From contig NZ_LT629775.1 in the NCBI RefSeq assembly GCF_900105395.1, positions 2,126,501-2,190,500 of the forward strand: a DNA stretch of 64,000 nucleotides. Reading direction: 5' to 3'. Position 1 is the stretch's first letter. Each line of letters starts with the position of its first letter. Source of the DNA: Streptomyces sp. TLI_053. Lineage in GTDB: Bacteria > Actinomycetota > Actinomycetes > Streptomycetales > Streptomycetaceae. The notes beneath the pieces were generated by a model that made no database searches, had not been told where the DNA came from, and saw nothing but the letters and a program-made list of their open reading frames with translations. This document shows, one piece after another, positions 42,859-51,338 of the stretch. The position numbers and the translations under genes are program-made.

Positions 42859-42970
42859 TGCCCGACGTGCGTGGTGCCCGGTCCAGGTGGTGCCCGATCC
42901 ACGTGCTGCCCGATCCACGTGCTGCCCGATCCACGTGCTGCCCGATCCACGTGGTGCCCGATCTACGTGG
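42859..42970. repeat. Seven tandem 16-bp units overlapping the exporter stop codon
   Basis: Consensus TGCCCGATCCACGTGC; units start at 42859 and every 16 bases after. The first two are diverged, 42891-42938 is exact, and the last (TGCCCGATCTACGTGG) contains the stop codon (TAG, minus strand) of the YeiH-type exporter. Most copies hold the palindrome CACGTG. No spacers of varied sequence, so not CRISPR. Confidence 0.92.
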
Positions 42971-44021
42971 TGATCAGCACTCCGGCGTACGACACCCCGG
43001 CCACCACCAGCCAGGAACCGAGTCCGAGCAGAGCGATCCGGCCACCGGTCCGGACCATGGTCGGCAGGTGGACGGCGCTGCCGAGCCCGAACAGGGCGGC
43101 CGCGAGCAGCAGCTCCTGAGTGTCCCCGGCGAGCGCGAGGGCCCGCTCGGGCAGTATCCCGGTGGTGCGCAGCACGATCATGGCCAGGAAGCCGGCCACG
43201 AACAGCGGCAGCAGCGGCGGCCGCTTGCCTGCGGTCGGCGCGGTGCCGGCCCGCCGGTGCGAACGCCGGACGGCCACCGCGACCCCGGCGACCAGCGGTG
43301 CCAGCAGGACCACCCGCATCAGTTTGACCAGCACCGCTTCGCGCAGCGCTCCGGCGCCGCCGGTCTGCGCGGTGGCGACCACCTGCCCGACGTCGTGGAC
43401 GCTGGCGCCGACCCAGCGCCCGAAGCCGCTGGGGTCGAGCCCGAGCGGCTGCTGGAGCAGCGGCAGGACGGCGATCGCCAGGGTTCCGCAGAGGGTGACC
43501 AGGGCGACCGAGGCGGCGACGTCCTCCTCCTCGCTGCCGGCGGCCTGGCTGACCGCGCCGATCGCCGAGGCGCCGCAGATCGAGTAGCCGGTGGCGACCA
43601 GCAGCGGCTGGTCGCCGGGCAGCCCGAGGCGCCGCCCGAGCCAGAGCGTGCCGGCGAAGGTGGCCCCGACCACGGTGAGCACCATCGCGACGGTGGCCCA
43701 GCCGAGTCCGAGCACGTCGTCGAGGCTCAGCTTGAGGCCGAGCAGCACGATGCCGATCCGCATCAGCCGCTTGCCGGCCGTCGAGAGCCCGGGGCGGGCG
43801 ATGCCGCGGACGACGGGCCGCAGCCCGGGCAGGTGGGCGGCGGCGATGCCGAGCACGACGGCGGCGGTGAGCTTGGGCACGGCGGGGACGGCCTGGTGGA
43901 CCGCGATCGCGGCGGCCACGCCGAGCACCGCGAGCAGCAGGCCGGGGGCGTCGCCGCCGAGCGGGGGCAGGACGCGGGTGCGGACCGGCCGCACCCGGCG
44001 GTCCCGGAGGGTCAGGGCCAT
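42963..44021 (-). CDS. YeiH family membrane exporter (putative sulfate/sulfite exporter)
   Basis: 352 residues with about ten hydrophobic helices; the family blocks VVLGIAAAHLPGLRP, KRLMRIGIVLLGLKLSL and ATGYSICGASAIGAVS are clear. Family members are annotated as sulfate/sulfite exporters and in E. coli yeiH lies beside the LysR gene yeiE. The ATG at 44021 starts seven bases after the cysteine dioxygenase stop, so it is the last gene of that operon; export of sulfite made from cysteine sulfinate is a sensible role. Its 3' end runs into a 16-bp repeat array. Confidence 0.87.
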   Translation of the reverse strand: MALTLRDRRVRPVRTRVLPPLGGDAPGLLLAVLGVAAAIAVHQAVPAVPKLTAAVVLGIAAAHLPGLRPVVRGIARPGLSTAGKRLMRIGIVLLGLKLSLDDVLGLGWATVAMVLTVVGATFAGTLWLGRRLGLPGDQPLLVATGYSICGASAIGAVSQAAGSEEEDVAASVALVTLCGTLAIAVLPLLQQPLGLDPSGFGRWVGASVHDVGQVVATAQTGGAGALREAVLVKLMRVVLLAPLVAGVAVAVRRSHRRAGTAPTAGKRPPLLPLFVAGFLAMIVLRTTGILPERALALAGDTQELLLAAALFGLGSAVHLPTMVRTGGRIALLGLGSWLVVAGVSYAGVLITT

Positions 44022-44028
44022 TCGGGGT

Positions 44029-44595
44029 TCACCGCTGTTCCCCGGCGGGCAGCCGGTAGACGCGCCGGATGCTGGTGCCGAGCTTGGCGACGTCGGCACC
44101 GTAGACGTGGACGGAGATCGCGGTGGAGCCGCACGCGTTGCGGACCAGGTGGATGTCGCCGGGCGGGGCGAACGCGGCGACGGTGCCGGCCGGGCCGACC
44201 ACGTGCTCGGTCTCCACCAGGTGGGCGGTCCGCCCGTCGGACACCAGCCGGTAGCGGGTCTCGCTCTCCTGGCCCTGGTGGACGCCGGCCACGCACCAGG
44301 AGACGTGGTCGTGGATCGGGGTCCGCTGGCCGGGCAGCCACACCAGCGCGACGACCGAGAAGGAGCCGTCCTCCTCGGCGTGGAGGACGTGCTGGCGGTA
44401 GCGGTCCGGGTCGCCCTCGCGCTGCTCGGCGGTGAGCAGCTCGCTGTCTCCGAGGTGCGGGGCGAGGCGCTCGCCGACCAGGTACGCGGTGAGTTCCGGC
44501 GGCAGGCCGCGGTCCACCACGGCGCGGATCTCGCCGACGAGGGCGCTCATGCGCTCGGTGAGCCGGCCGGTGCCGACCGTGGCTGACGTTGTCAT
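44029..44595 (-). CDS. Cysteine dioxygenase (cupin)
   Basis: 188-residue iron enzyme that oxidises L-cysteine to cysteine sulfinate. The three-His facial triad is visible: HDH (H95, H97 in RTPIHDHVSWC) and H149 in PPGDIHLVRN. The Cys next to the first motif (C101) is a residue seen in bacterial CDOs. Upstream is a small hairpin and a LysR gene on the same strand; downstream is the YeiH-type exporter. The set points to disposal of excess cysteine sulfur. Confidence 0.9.
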   Translation of the reverse strand: MTTSATVGTGRLTERMSALVGEIRAVVDRGLPPELTAYLVGERLAPHLGDSELLTAEQREGDPDRYRQHVLHAEEDGSFSVVALVWLPGQRTPIHDHVSWCVAGVHQGQESETRYRLVSDGRTAHLVETEHVVGPAGTVAAFAPPGDIHLVRNACGSTAISVHVYGADVAKLGTSIRRVYRLPAGEQR

Positions 44596-44632
44596 GACGG
44601 TAGCGTCGCCCCGCGCGACCTATCACGTCCAA

Positions 44633-44652
44633 GGAGGGTTCTTTCACCCTCC
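44633..44652. promoter_or_regulatory. Inverted repeat upstream of cysteine dioxygenase
   Basis: GGAGGGT / ACCCTCC arms with a six-base centre, 38 bases before the gene's ATG, followed (minus strand) by TTGGACGTGATAGG, a possible promoter. TGCTTAT at 44662-44668 also occurs, on the other strand, at 45747-45753 upstream of the LysR gene. Nearby 44690-44760 is a degenerate 15-base repeat (GTCCGACGGCGCGGG). Confidence 0.45.
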
Positions 44653-44792
44653 CCCAACCAGTGCTTATCGATCGGACCGGGTTCGGCGGGACAGAATCCG
44701 ACGGGGCGGGATCCGACGGCGCGGGGTCCGACGGCGCGGGGTCCAGCCGGAACGGGTCCGACCGGCCCCGGCCCGACGCCCGGTCGCCCGGC

Positions 44793-45707
44793 TCAGCAGC
44801 CGACCCGGGCCGCCGCCGCCTGGCGCAGCTGGTCGAGCACCAGGGCCGTGGCGGGGATCCGGCGGTGCTCGCGGAGCACGTACGCGCTGACCTGCCGCCG
44901 CAGATGCGGTTCCACGGCCCGGCCGGTGACCTTGCGGTGGCACATGAAGGAGAGCACCAGCGCCGGCATCAGCGCGATCCCGACACCGGCGGCGACCAGG
45001 CTCTGCACCGCGAGGTTGTCGTCGGTGGAGAACACGATGTCCGGCGCGAAGCCCTCCTCCGCGCAGACGTGCAGGAGGTTCGCCCGGCATCGCGGACAGC
45101 CGGCGATCCACCGCTCGCCGTCGAGGTCGGCGAGCCGGACGGCGTGCCGCCGGCCGAGCGGGTGGCCGACCGGCAGCAGCACCGTCAGCAGGTCCTCCAT
45201 CAGCGGGATCTCGTCCAGCTCCGGCGGCACCTCGGCGGGCGCGCCGGGATAGCGGAAGGCCAGCGCGATGTCGCACTCGCCGCGCAGCAGCCGCTGCACG
45301 GAGTCGGGCGGCTCGGCCTCCAGCAGTTCGACCCGGACGCCCGGGTGCTCGGCGAGCAGCCGGGCCATGGTCTCCGGTATCAGGGTGGCGTTGGCACTCG
45401 GGAACGCGCAGACCCGGACCCGTCCGGCGCGCAGCCGGGCCAGCGCGGCCAGCTGCTGCTGGGCGGCGGAGAGGCTGCCGAGGATCTGCTCGGCGTGCCG
45501 GGAGAGCGCCTCGCCGGCCTCGGTGAGCCGCAGTCCGCGCCCGGCCCGGGTGAACAGCGGCAGGCCGACGGTGCGTTCCAGGGCCTTCATCTGCTGGGTG
45601 ATGGCGGGCTGGGTGTAGCCGAGTTCGCGGGCCGCCGCCGAGTAGGAACCGGCCCGGACGACCTCGTGGAAGGTCCGGATGTGCCGCGAGTCGAATACCG
45701 GCTCCAC
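44793..45707 (-). CDS. LysR family transcriptional regulator
   Basis: 304 residues. The N-terminal winged helix is standard (SRHIRTFHEVVRAGSYSAAA, RELGYTQPAITQQMKALE); the substrate-binding domain follows, with CPRCRANLLHVCAEE, three cysteines in a short span that could sense thiols or metal. GGAGG just before the GTG at 45707 fixes the start. 197 bases upstream of cysteine dioxygenase on the same strand, so it probably activates the cysteine dioxygenase/exporter pair. The YeiE-YeiH pairing in E. coli is a parallel. Confidence 0.87.
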   Translation of the reverse strand: MEPVFDSRHIRTFHEVVRAGSYSAAARELGYTQPAITQQMKALERTVGLPLFTRAGRGLRLTEAGEALSRHAEQILGSLSAAQQQLAALARLRAGRVRVCAFPSANATLIPETMARLLAEHPGVRVELLEAEPPDSVQRLLRGECDIALAFRYPGAPAEVPPELDEIPLMEDLLTVLLPVGHPLGRRHAVRLADLDGERWIAGCPRCRANLLHVCAEEGFAPDIVFSTDDNLAVQSLVAAGVGIALMPALVLSFMCHRKVTGRAVEPHLRRQVSAYVLREHRRIPATALVLDQLRQAAAARVGC

Positions 45708-45847
45708 TGTGCCTCCGCCCGGCCGCCGTGCCCATGCCCGGCAATCATAAGCAGAGTTTGGAGGTACCGATCCGACCCTCGTTCGCACCTATGGTTCACA
45801 CCGGACCCGGACACCCCTCGCGCCCCCGGCGGGACCGGGCCGCGCCA

Positions 45848-46717
45848 TCACCGCTGCGCGGTCGGCGGCAGCCCCATCGCCACCTCGGCGTCGGCCACCG
45901 GCGCCCCGCCCCGCATGCTCGGCCGGCGCCGGCTCTGCCGCTCGACCCAGCGCGCGAACCAGGACAGCAGCAGGCACATGCCGATGTAGATCGGCGCGAT
46001 CACCATCACCACCGGGATGAACGGCAGGTCGTAGTCCAGGTTGGTGGCGATCAGCTTGCCCGCGTGCAGGAACTCCTCGTAGGTGATCAGGAAGCCCAGC
46101 GAGGTGTCCTTGAGCGCCACCACCAGTTGGCTGATGATGGCCGGCAGCATCGCCCGGTTGGCCTGCGGCACCAGTACGTACGCCATGACCTGGGTCTTGC
46201 GCAGGCCGAGCGCGAAGGCCGCCTCCCGCTGCCCCTTGGGTACCGCCAGCACCCCGGCCCGGAACACCTCGGCCAGCACCGAGCCGTTGTAGAGCACCAG
46301 TCCCGCCACCAGCGCCCAGAGCGGGGCGACCTGGAGCGCGACGAAGATGAAGAAGATCATCACCAGCAGCGGCATGGCCCGGAAGAACTCCACCACCAGC
46401 GTGGACAGCATCCGTACCGGCCGGTGGTCGGAGAGCCGCCCGGCGGCGAACAGCGCGCCGAACGGCAGCGCGAACAGCACCGTCCAGCCGAAGGCCTCGA
46501 GGGTGTTGCCGAGCCCGCGCAGCAGCAGCTCCTGGACGCCCTTGTACTCGAAGGCCATCCACTTGGACTCGGTGAACTGCTGGGTGTGGAAGAGCATGTA
46601 GACGATCCAGCCGAGCAGCGCGGCGATCGCCAGCAGCGCGATCCCGCCGTACAGCCGGTGCCGGGCGAGTGCCTTCGGGCCCGGGATGTCGTAGAGCGCC
46701 GAGGATTCCGCCGTCAT
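45848..46717 (-). CDS. gluD: Glutamate-type ABC transporter permease
   Basis: 289 residues, with a longer first segment than its partner, a large extracytoplasmic loop (FHTQQFTESKWMAFEYKGVQ) and the ATPase-contact loop REAAFALGLRKTQVMAYVLV. Fits GluD of the actinobacterial gluABCD glutamate importer. The ATG overlaps the gluC stop (ATGA). Last gene of the operon. Confidence 0.88.
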   Translation of the reverse strand: MTAESSALYDIPGPKALARHRLYGGIALLAIAALLGWIVYMLFHTQQFTESKWMAFEYKGVQELLLRGLGNTLEAFGWTVLFALPFGALFAAGRLSDHRPVRMLSTLVVEFFRAMPLLVMIFFIFVALQVAPLWALVAGLVLYNGSVLAEVFRAGVLAVPKGQREAAFALGLRKTQVMAYVLVPQANRAMLPAIISQLVVALKDTSLGFLITYEEFLHAGKLIATNLDYDLPFIPVVMVIAPIYIGMCLLLSWFARWVERQSRRRPSMRGGAPVADAEVAMGLPPTAQR

Positions 46718-47358
46718 CGCGACACCGCCACTCGTCGTTCCAGCAGGTTGAACACGAGACTGACGGCCAGGGTGATGATCAGATAGCCGACAGCGATCCA
46801 CACGAAGGTCCAGACGATGCTGTAGCCCAGCTCGTTGATGGTCCGGTAGGTGCCGAGCAGCTCGGTGACGCTGAACGAGCCCGCGATCGCGGTGTTCTTC
46901 GCCAACGCGATCATCACACTGCCGATCGGGGCCACCACCGACCGGTACGCCTGCGGCAGCACCACCAGTCCCATCGTCTGGCCGAAGGTCATGCCCAGGC
47001 TGCGCGCCGCCTCGCCCTGGCCGACCGGCACGGTGTTCACGCCCGAGCGCATCGCCTCGCAGACGAAGGCCGAGGTGTAGCAGCCGAGCGCGAGCACCGC
47101 GAAGGTGAAGAACGGCAGGGTGATGTCGAAGCGCGGCAGACCCAGCACCACGATGAAGAACAGCAGGGTGAGCGGGGTGTTGCGCAGCAGCGTCACCCAG
47201 GCCGTGCCGAACACCCGCAGCGGCTTGACCGGCGAGACCCGGAAGCTCGCCATCAGCACCCCGAGCACCAGCGCCAGCACCGCGCTCACCACGAACAGCG
47301 AGAGGGTCCCGAGGAAGCCCTCCCAGTAGGTCGACCAGTTGTCGGTCAGCGTCTTCAC
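46714..47358 (-). CDS. gluC: Glutamate-type ABC transporter permease
   Basis: 214 residues with five membrane helices; the contact loop is GEAARSLGMTFGQTMGLVVL. TPLTLLFFIVVLGLPRF is a GluC-like segment. Starts 14 bases after gluB and overlaps gluD by four bases. Forms a heterodimeric channel with GluD. Confidence 0.9.
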   Translation of the reverse strand: MKTLTDNWSTYWEGFLGTLSLFVVSAVLALVLGVLMASFRVSPVKPLRVFGTAWVTLLRNTPLTLLFFIVVLGLPRFDITLPFFTFAVLALGCYTSAFVCEAMRSGVNTVPVGQGEAARSLGMTFGQTMGLVVLPQAYRSVVAPIGSVMIALAKNTAIAGSFSVTELLGTYRTINELGYSIVWTFVWIAVGYLIITLAVSLVFNLLERRVAVSR

Positions 47359-47372
47359 AGCCCGGCCCTCCC

Positions 47373-48260
47373 TCAGTACCGGTCGATCGGCGGCGGGGCG
47401 GGCGCGGGGATCCCGGACAGGCCGAGGGTCGCGTCGTACGCCTTCTTCCAGTCGCCGTTCTCCTCGTGGTGCGCCAGCGCGTCGTTCAGCGCCCCGCGCA
47501 GCACGGTGTCGTCCCTGGGCGTGCCGATCCCGTACGGCTCCTGCGAGAACAGCGGGCCGACCACCTTGAGCTCGTCCGGCACCTTGGCCGCGTAGCCCAT
47601 GAGGATGGTGTTGTCCGTGGTGACGGCGTCCACCTGGGAGGTGATCAGGTTGTCCACGCAGGCCGAGTAGGTGTCGTAGCCGATCAGCTCCGCCTTCGGG
47701 TACTGCTTCTGGATCCGCTGGTACGGGGTGGAGCCCGCGGCCGAGCAGACCTTCTTGCCGTCCAGGTCCTGCGGCCCGTTGATGTCCTTGTTGTTCCTGC
47801 GCACCAGCAGCGACTGCCCGGCCAGGTAGTACGGCCCGGCGAAGCCGACCAGCTTCTTGCGGTTGTCGTTGATGGTGTAGGTGCCGACGTAGTAGTCGAC
47901 CTGGCCGTTCTGCAGCGCGGTCTCGCGGTTGGCCGAGGCGATGGTGCGGAACTCGATCCGGTCCGGGCCGAAGCCCAGGTCGGCGCCGACCATCTTGGCG
48001 ATCTCGATGTCGAAGCCGGAGTACACGCCGGTGGCCGGGTTCTTCTGGCCGAGGTAGGGCTGGTCCTCCTTGGCGCCGACCACCAGGCGGCCCCGGGCCC
48101 GGGCGCCGTCCAGGGTCGGGGAGCCGGTGACCGGGCTCCCGGTCGCCACCTGGTACGTGGGCAGCGCGCTGGGCTGCGGCCCCTTGGGCGGCGGGGTGCC
48201 GGGCTTGCCGCAGCCGGCCAGCAGCAGGGCCGCGGCCAGCAGGGTGACGGTCTTTCTCAC
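47373..48260 (-). CDS. gluB: Glutamate-binding ABC transporter lipoprotein
   Basis: 295 residues with a lipoprotein signal (LLAGC, Cys 17) and a short Pro-rich linker. The binding domain shows VVGAKEDQPYLGQKNPATG, YSGFDIEIAKMVGADLG, the TYTINDNRKKLVGFAGPYY block and CSAAGSTPYQRIQ, all as in GluB. Captures glutamate (possibly aspartate or glutamine) outside the membrane. Ten bases after gluA. Confidence 0.9.
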   Translation of the reverse strand: MRKTVTLLAAALLLAGCGKPGTPPPKGPQPSALPTYQVATGSPVTGSPTLDGARARGRLVVGAKEDQPYLGQKNPATGVYSGFDIEIAKMVGADLGFGPDRIEFRTIASANRETALQNGQVDYYVGTYTINDNRKKLVGFAGPYYLAGQSLLVRRNNKDINGPQDLDGKKVCSAAGSTPYQRIQKQYPKAELIGYDTYSACVDNLITSQVDAVTTDNTILMGYAAKVPDELKVVGPLFSQEPYGIGTPRDDTVLRGALNDALAHHEENGDWKKAYDATLGLSGIPAPAPPPIDRY

Positions 48261-48270
48261 GGGCCGGGCC

Positions 48271-49068
48271 TCAGTGCTTCAGGATCTTGGAGAGGAAGTC
48301 CCGGGCACGCTCGCTCTCCGGGGCGTCGAAGAACTCCTCCGGCGCGCGGTCCTCGACGATCCGGCCGTCCGCCATGAAGACCACCCGGTTGGCGGCGGAG
48401 CGGGCGAAGCCCATCTCGTGGGTCACCACGATCATGGTCATGCCCTCGTGCGCCAGCCGGCGCATCACGTCCAGCACCTCGTTGATCATCTCGGGGTCCA
48501 GGGCCGAGGTCGGCTCGTCGAAGAGCAGCGCCTTCGGGTCCATCGCCAGCGCCCGCGCGATCGCCACCCGCTGCTGCTGGCCCCCGGAGAGCTGGGACGG
48601 GTACTTGTCCGCCTGCTCCGCCAGCCCGACCCGCTCCAGCAGCGCCCGGGACTTGGCGTCCGCCTCGGCCCTGGCCCGCCCGCGCACCTTGATCTGCGCC
48701 AGGGAGACGTTCTGCAGCACGGTCCGGTGCGCGAACAGGTTGAAGGACTGGAACACCATCCCGACCTCGGCCCGCAGCCTGGCCAGGCCCTTGCCCTCCT
48801 CGGGCAGCGGCCGGCCGTCGATGAGGATGGTGCCGGACTCGATCGGCTCCAGCCGGTTGACGGCCCGGCAGAGGGTGGACTTCCCCGATCCGGAGGGCCC
48901 GATCACCACCACGACCTCGCCGCGGCCCACCGTCAGCTCGATGTCCTGGAGCACGTGCAGCGCGCCGAAGTGCTTGTTGACCCCGCGCATCTCGATCAGC
49001 GGGGTGAAGCCGCCGGGCCCGGGGCCGGAAGCCGGTCCGGGCCCGGGCGACGGATCGGCGCTGCTCAC
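48271..49068 (-). CDS. gluA: Glutamate-type ABC transporter ATP-binding protein
   Basis: 265 residues. Walker A GPSGSGKST, signature LSGGQQQR, Walker B ALLFDEPTSALD, and H-loop VVTHEMGFA are all standard. A Pro/Gly-rich tail of about 22 residues precedes the domain. The GTG at 49068 overlaps the stop of the LapA-like gene (GTGA), so that start is preferred over the internal ATG in IEMRGVNKHFG. Confidence 0.92.
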   Translation of the reverse strand: MSSADPSPGPGPASGPGPGGFTPLIEMRGVNKHFGALHVLQDIELTVGRGEVVVVIGPSGSGKSTLCRAVNRLEPIESGTILIDGRPLPEEGKGLARLRAEVGMVFQSFNLFAHRTVLQNVSLAQIKVRGRARAEADAKSRALLERVGLAEQADKYPSQLSGGQQQRVAIARALAMDPKALLFDEPTSALDPEMINEVLDVMRRLAHEGMTMIVVTHEMGFARSAANRVVFMADGRIVEDRAPEEFFDAPESERARDFLSKILKH

Positions 49069-49304
49069 CGTCCGCGCCGCCCCTTCAGCAGCCAGCCGAG
49101 CGCCGCGCCGGCGATCAGGGTGCCCAGCAGGGCGATCCAGAGCGGAGCCGTCACGGTGAACACCCAGAACTGGATCTGCACCTTGTCGAGGTTGGCGAAC
49201 AGGAACCACACCGCGAGGACGACGATGACGCCGATCCCGATGTACCGGGTGGGAATCCCACCGATCTCACTGCGCTTGGCGGAGCCGTCCGAAATCTTGG
49301 TCAC
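49065..49304 (-). CDS. LapA-like (DUF1049) small membrane protein
   Basis: 79 residues with two helices (YIGIGVIVVLAVWFLFANLD, LWIALLGTLIAGAALGWLL) and the LapA_dom hallmark NLDKVQIQFWVF between them. The basic C terminus KGRRGR is cytoplasmic. Family function is poorly known; in E. coli LapA takes part in lipopolysaccharide assembly, which does not apply here. The stop overlaps gluA, a stable link to glutamate uptake worth noting. GTG start without a strong ribosome-binding site. Confidence 0.8.
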   Translation of the reverse strand: MTKISDGSAKRSEIGGIPTRYIGIGVIVVLAVWFLFANLDKVQIQFWVFTVTAPLWIALLGTLIAGAALGWLLKGRRGR

Positions 49305-49420
49305 CCGTGCAGTCTGCGGGTGAATGGGAGGGTTTGCCCCGCCACGCGCCCGGGAGTAACCCGCACGGGGCAACCCCTCCCTTCGTCGCGCCACCCACCG
49401 TCACGCTCCGTAACGCCGCG

Positions 49421-49460
49421 TCATGGCGCGTCATGGCGCGTCATGGCGCGTCATGGCGCG
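49421..49460. repeat. Four exact copies of a 10-mer
   Basis: TCATGGCGCG repeated head to tail four times, with partial units on both sides, in the spacer 49305-49474. No terminator hairpin was recognised here for the ABC exporter gene upstream on the minus strand. Confidence 0.9.
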
Positions 49461-49474
49461 TCGACGGCGGGGTC

Positions 49475-51247
49475 TCACCCCTCGTCCCGCCAGGAGCGCC
49501 ACAGTGCCGCGTACGGACCACCGGCCGCCACCAGCTCCGGGTGGCTGCCGTACTCGCTGATCCGGCCGCCCTCGACCACCGCGATCACGTCCGCGTCGTG
49601 CGCGGTGTGCAGCCGGTGCGCGATGGCGATCACCGTCCGGCCCTCCAGTACCCGGGCGAGCGAACGCTCCAGGTGCCGGGCGGCCCGCGGGTCCAGCAGC
49701 GAGGTGGCCTCGTCCAGCACCAGGGTGTGCGGATCCGCCAGCACCAGCCGGGCCAGCGCCAGCTGCTGGGCCTGCGGCGGTGTCAGCGCGGCGCCGCCGG
49801 AGCCGACCTCGGTGTCGAGACCGGCCTGGAGCGCGTCCACCCACTCCCCGGCGTCCACCGCGTCCAGCGCCCCGCGCAGCTCGGCGTCGTCCGCCCCGGG
49901 GGCGGCCAGCAGCAGGTTGTCCCGGAGCGTCCCGACGAACACGTGGTGCTCCTGGTTGACCAGCGCCACCTCGGAACGCACCCGCTCGGCCGGCATCCGG
50001 GACAGCGCCGCCCCGCCGAGGGTCACACTGCCCCGGCCCGGAGCGTAGATCCCGGCCAGCAGCCGGCCCAGCGTGGACTTCCCGGCCCCGGACGGCCCGA
50101 CCAGGGCCACCCGGCTGCCCGGGGCGACGTCCAGGCTGATGCCGTGCAGCACATCGGCGCCCTCCCGGTAGCCGAAACGCACGTCCCGCGCCTCGACCCG
50201 CCGCCCGCTCGGCCGGACCTCGTCGTCGTTCTCCGCCGCCGGCACCTCGTGCACGCCGACCAGTCGGGCGAGCGAGGCCTGTCCGATCTGCAGCTCGTCG
50301 TACCACCGCAGGATCAGGTCGACCGGGGCCACCAGCGCCTGCGCGTAGAGCACCCCGGTGGTCAGCTGGCCGACCGAGATCCAGCCGCGCAGCGCGAACA
50401 GCCCGCCGAGCAGCAGCGGACCGAGCACCGCCAGGGTGTACACCGCGTCGATGGTCGGGAACCACGCCGAACGCAGCCAGAGGGTGTACCGCTCCCAGGC
50501 GATCCACTCCGCCAGCTTGCGGTCGGTCAGCCGGACCCGCTGCTCGCCGAGCCGCAGCGCCTCCACCGTCCGGCCCGCGTCCACCGTCTCGGCCAGCACG
50601 GAGTTCACCGCCGCGTACCCGGCCGACTCGTTCCGGTAGGACTGCGGGGCACGCCGGAAGTACCAGCGGGAGGAGGCCAGCAGCAGCGGCAGGCCGAGCA
50701 GCGAGGTGAGCGCGAGCAGCGGCGAGGTGACCACCAGGGCACCGAGGACCAGCAGCAGCGAGACGATCGCCACCGCCAGCTCCGGCACCGCCTCGCGCAC
50801 CGACTTGTCCAGCCGGTCGATGTCGGTGGTGCCGCGGGAGACCAGGTCGCCCGTCCCGGCCCGCTCCAGCACACCGGTCGGCAGGGCCACCGAGCGGACC
50901 AGGAAGTCCTCCCGGAGGTCGGCCAGCACCCGCTCGCCGAGCACGGCGCCGCGCAGCCGCGACCACCAGGTGAAGGCGGACTGCACCGCCAGCGCGAGCA
51001 GGTACCAGGCCACGGCCACCGTGACGGTGGACCCGGCGGTGCCGGTGGCCAGCGACTCGACCAGGGTGCCGAGCACCCACGGCCCGACCAGCCCGGCCAC
51101 GGTGGCCACCGTGTGCAGCCCGACCACGGCCGAGAACGCCCCGCGGTGGCGCCGGGCCAGCACCCGGAGGTAACCGCGCACGGCGGCCGGGGAGCCGACC
51201 GGCAGCGTGGTGGCCGGCCCCTGCTCCTGCTGGACGGGGGGCTTCAT
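49475..51247 (-). CDS. ABC exporter half with a lost signature motif
   Basis: 590 residues: six membrane helices (about 30-310) and one ATPase domain. Walker A GPSGAGKST, Walker B TLVLDEATSLLD with the catalytic Glu, and the H-loop His in IAIAHRL are intact, but the LSGGQ signature is replaced by LTPPQAQQ. The upstream gene on the same strand encodes the partner, which keeps the signature and lacks Walker A. The two must form a heterodimer with one working ATP site. Likely a multidrug- or lipid-type exporter; the substrate is unknown. Confidence 0.88.
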   Translation of the reverse strand: MKPPVQQEQGPATTLPVGSPAAVRGYLRVLARRHRGAFSAVVGLHTVATVAGLVGPWVLGTLVESLATGTAGSTVTVAVAWYLLALAVQSAFTWWSRLRGAVLGERVLADLREDFLVRSVALPTGVLERAGTGDLVSRGTTDIDRLDKSVREAVPELAVAIVSLLLVLGALVVTSPLLALTSLLGLPLLLASSRWYFRRAPQSYRNESAGYAAVNSVLAETVDAGRTVEALRLGEQRVRLTDRKLAEWIAWERYTLWLRSAWFPTIDAVYTLAVLGPLLLGGLFALRGWISVGQLTTGVLYAQALVAPVDLILRWYDELQIGQASLARLVGVHEVPAAENDDEVRPSGRRVEARDVRFGYREGADVLHGISLDVAPGSRVALVGPSGAGKSTLGRLLAGIYAPGRGSVTLGGAALSRMPAERVRSEVALVNQEHHVFVGTLRDNLLLAAPGADDAELRGALDAVDAGEWVDALQAGLDTEVGSGGAALTPPQAQQLALARLVLADPHTLVLDEATSLLDPRAARHLERSLARVLEGRTVIAIAHRLHTAHDADVIAVVEGGRISEYGSHPELVAAGGPYAALWRSWRDEG

Positions 51248-51338
51248 GTGTCACTCCTCGGCTGGGAAGGGATCGGACGGTTCCACCGGGACGCGGCGGC
51301 GGGGCGCACCCCGGACGGCCCGGACGGGCGGCGGCGCC

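Noticed and set aside
42859..42970. Possible CRISPR array
   Set aside because: Units are contiguous 16-mers without variable spacers, and no cas gene is in the window. The 31-bp array at 27277 was rejected for the same reason.
44690..45000. Plus-strand frame through the GTCCGACGGCGCGGG repeat upstream of cysteine dioxygenase
   Set aside because: It is repeat-derived low-complexity sequence continuing antisense into the LysR gene.
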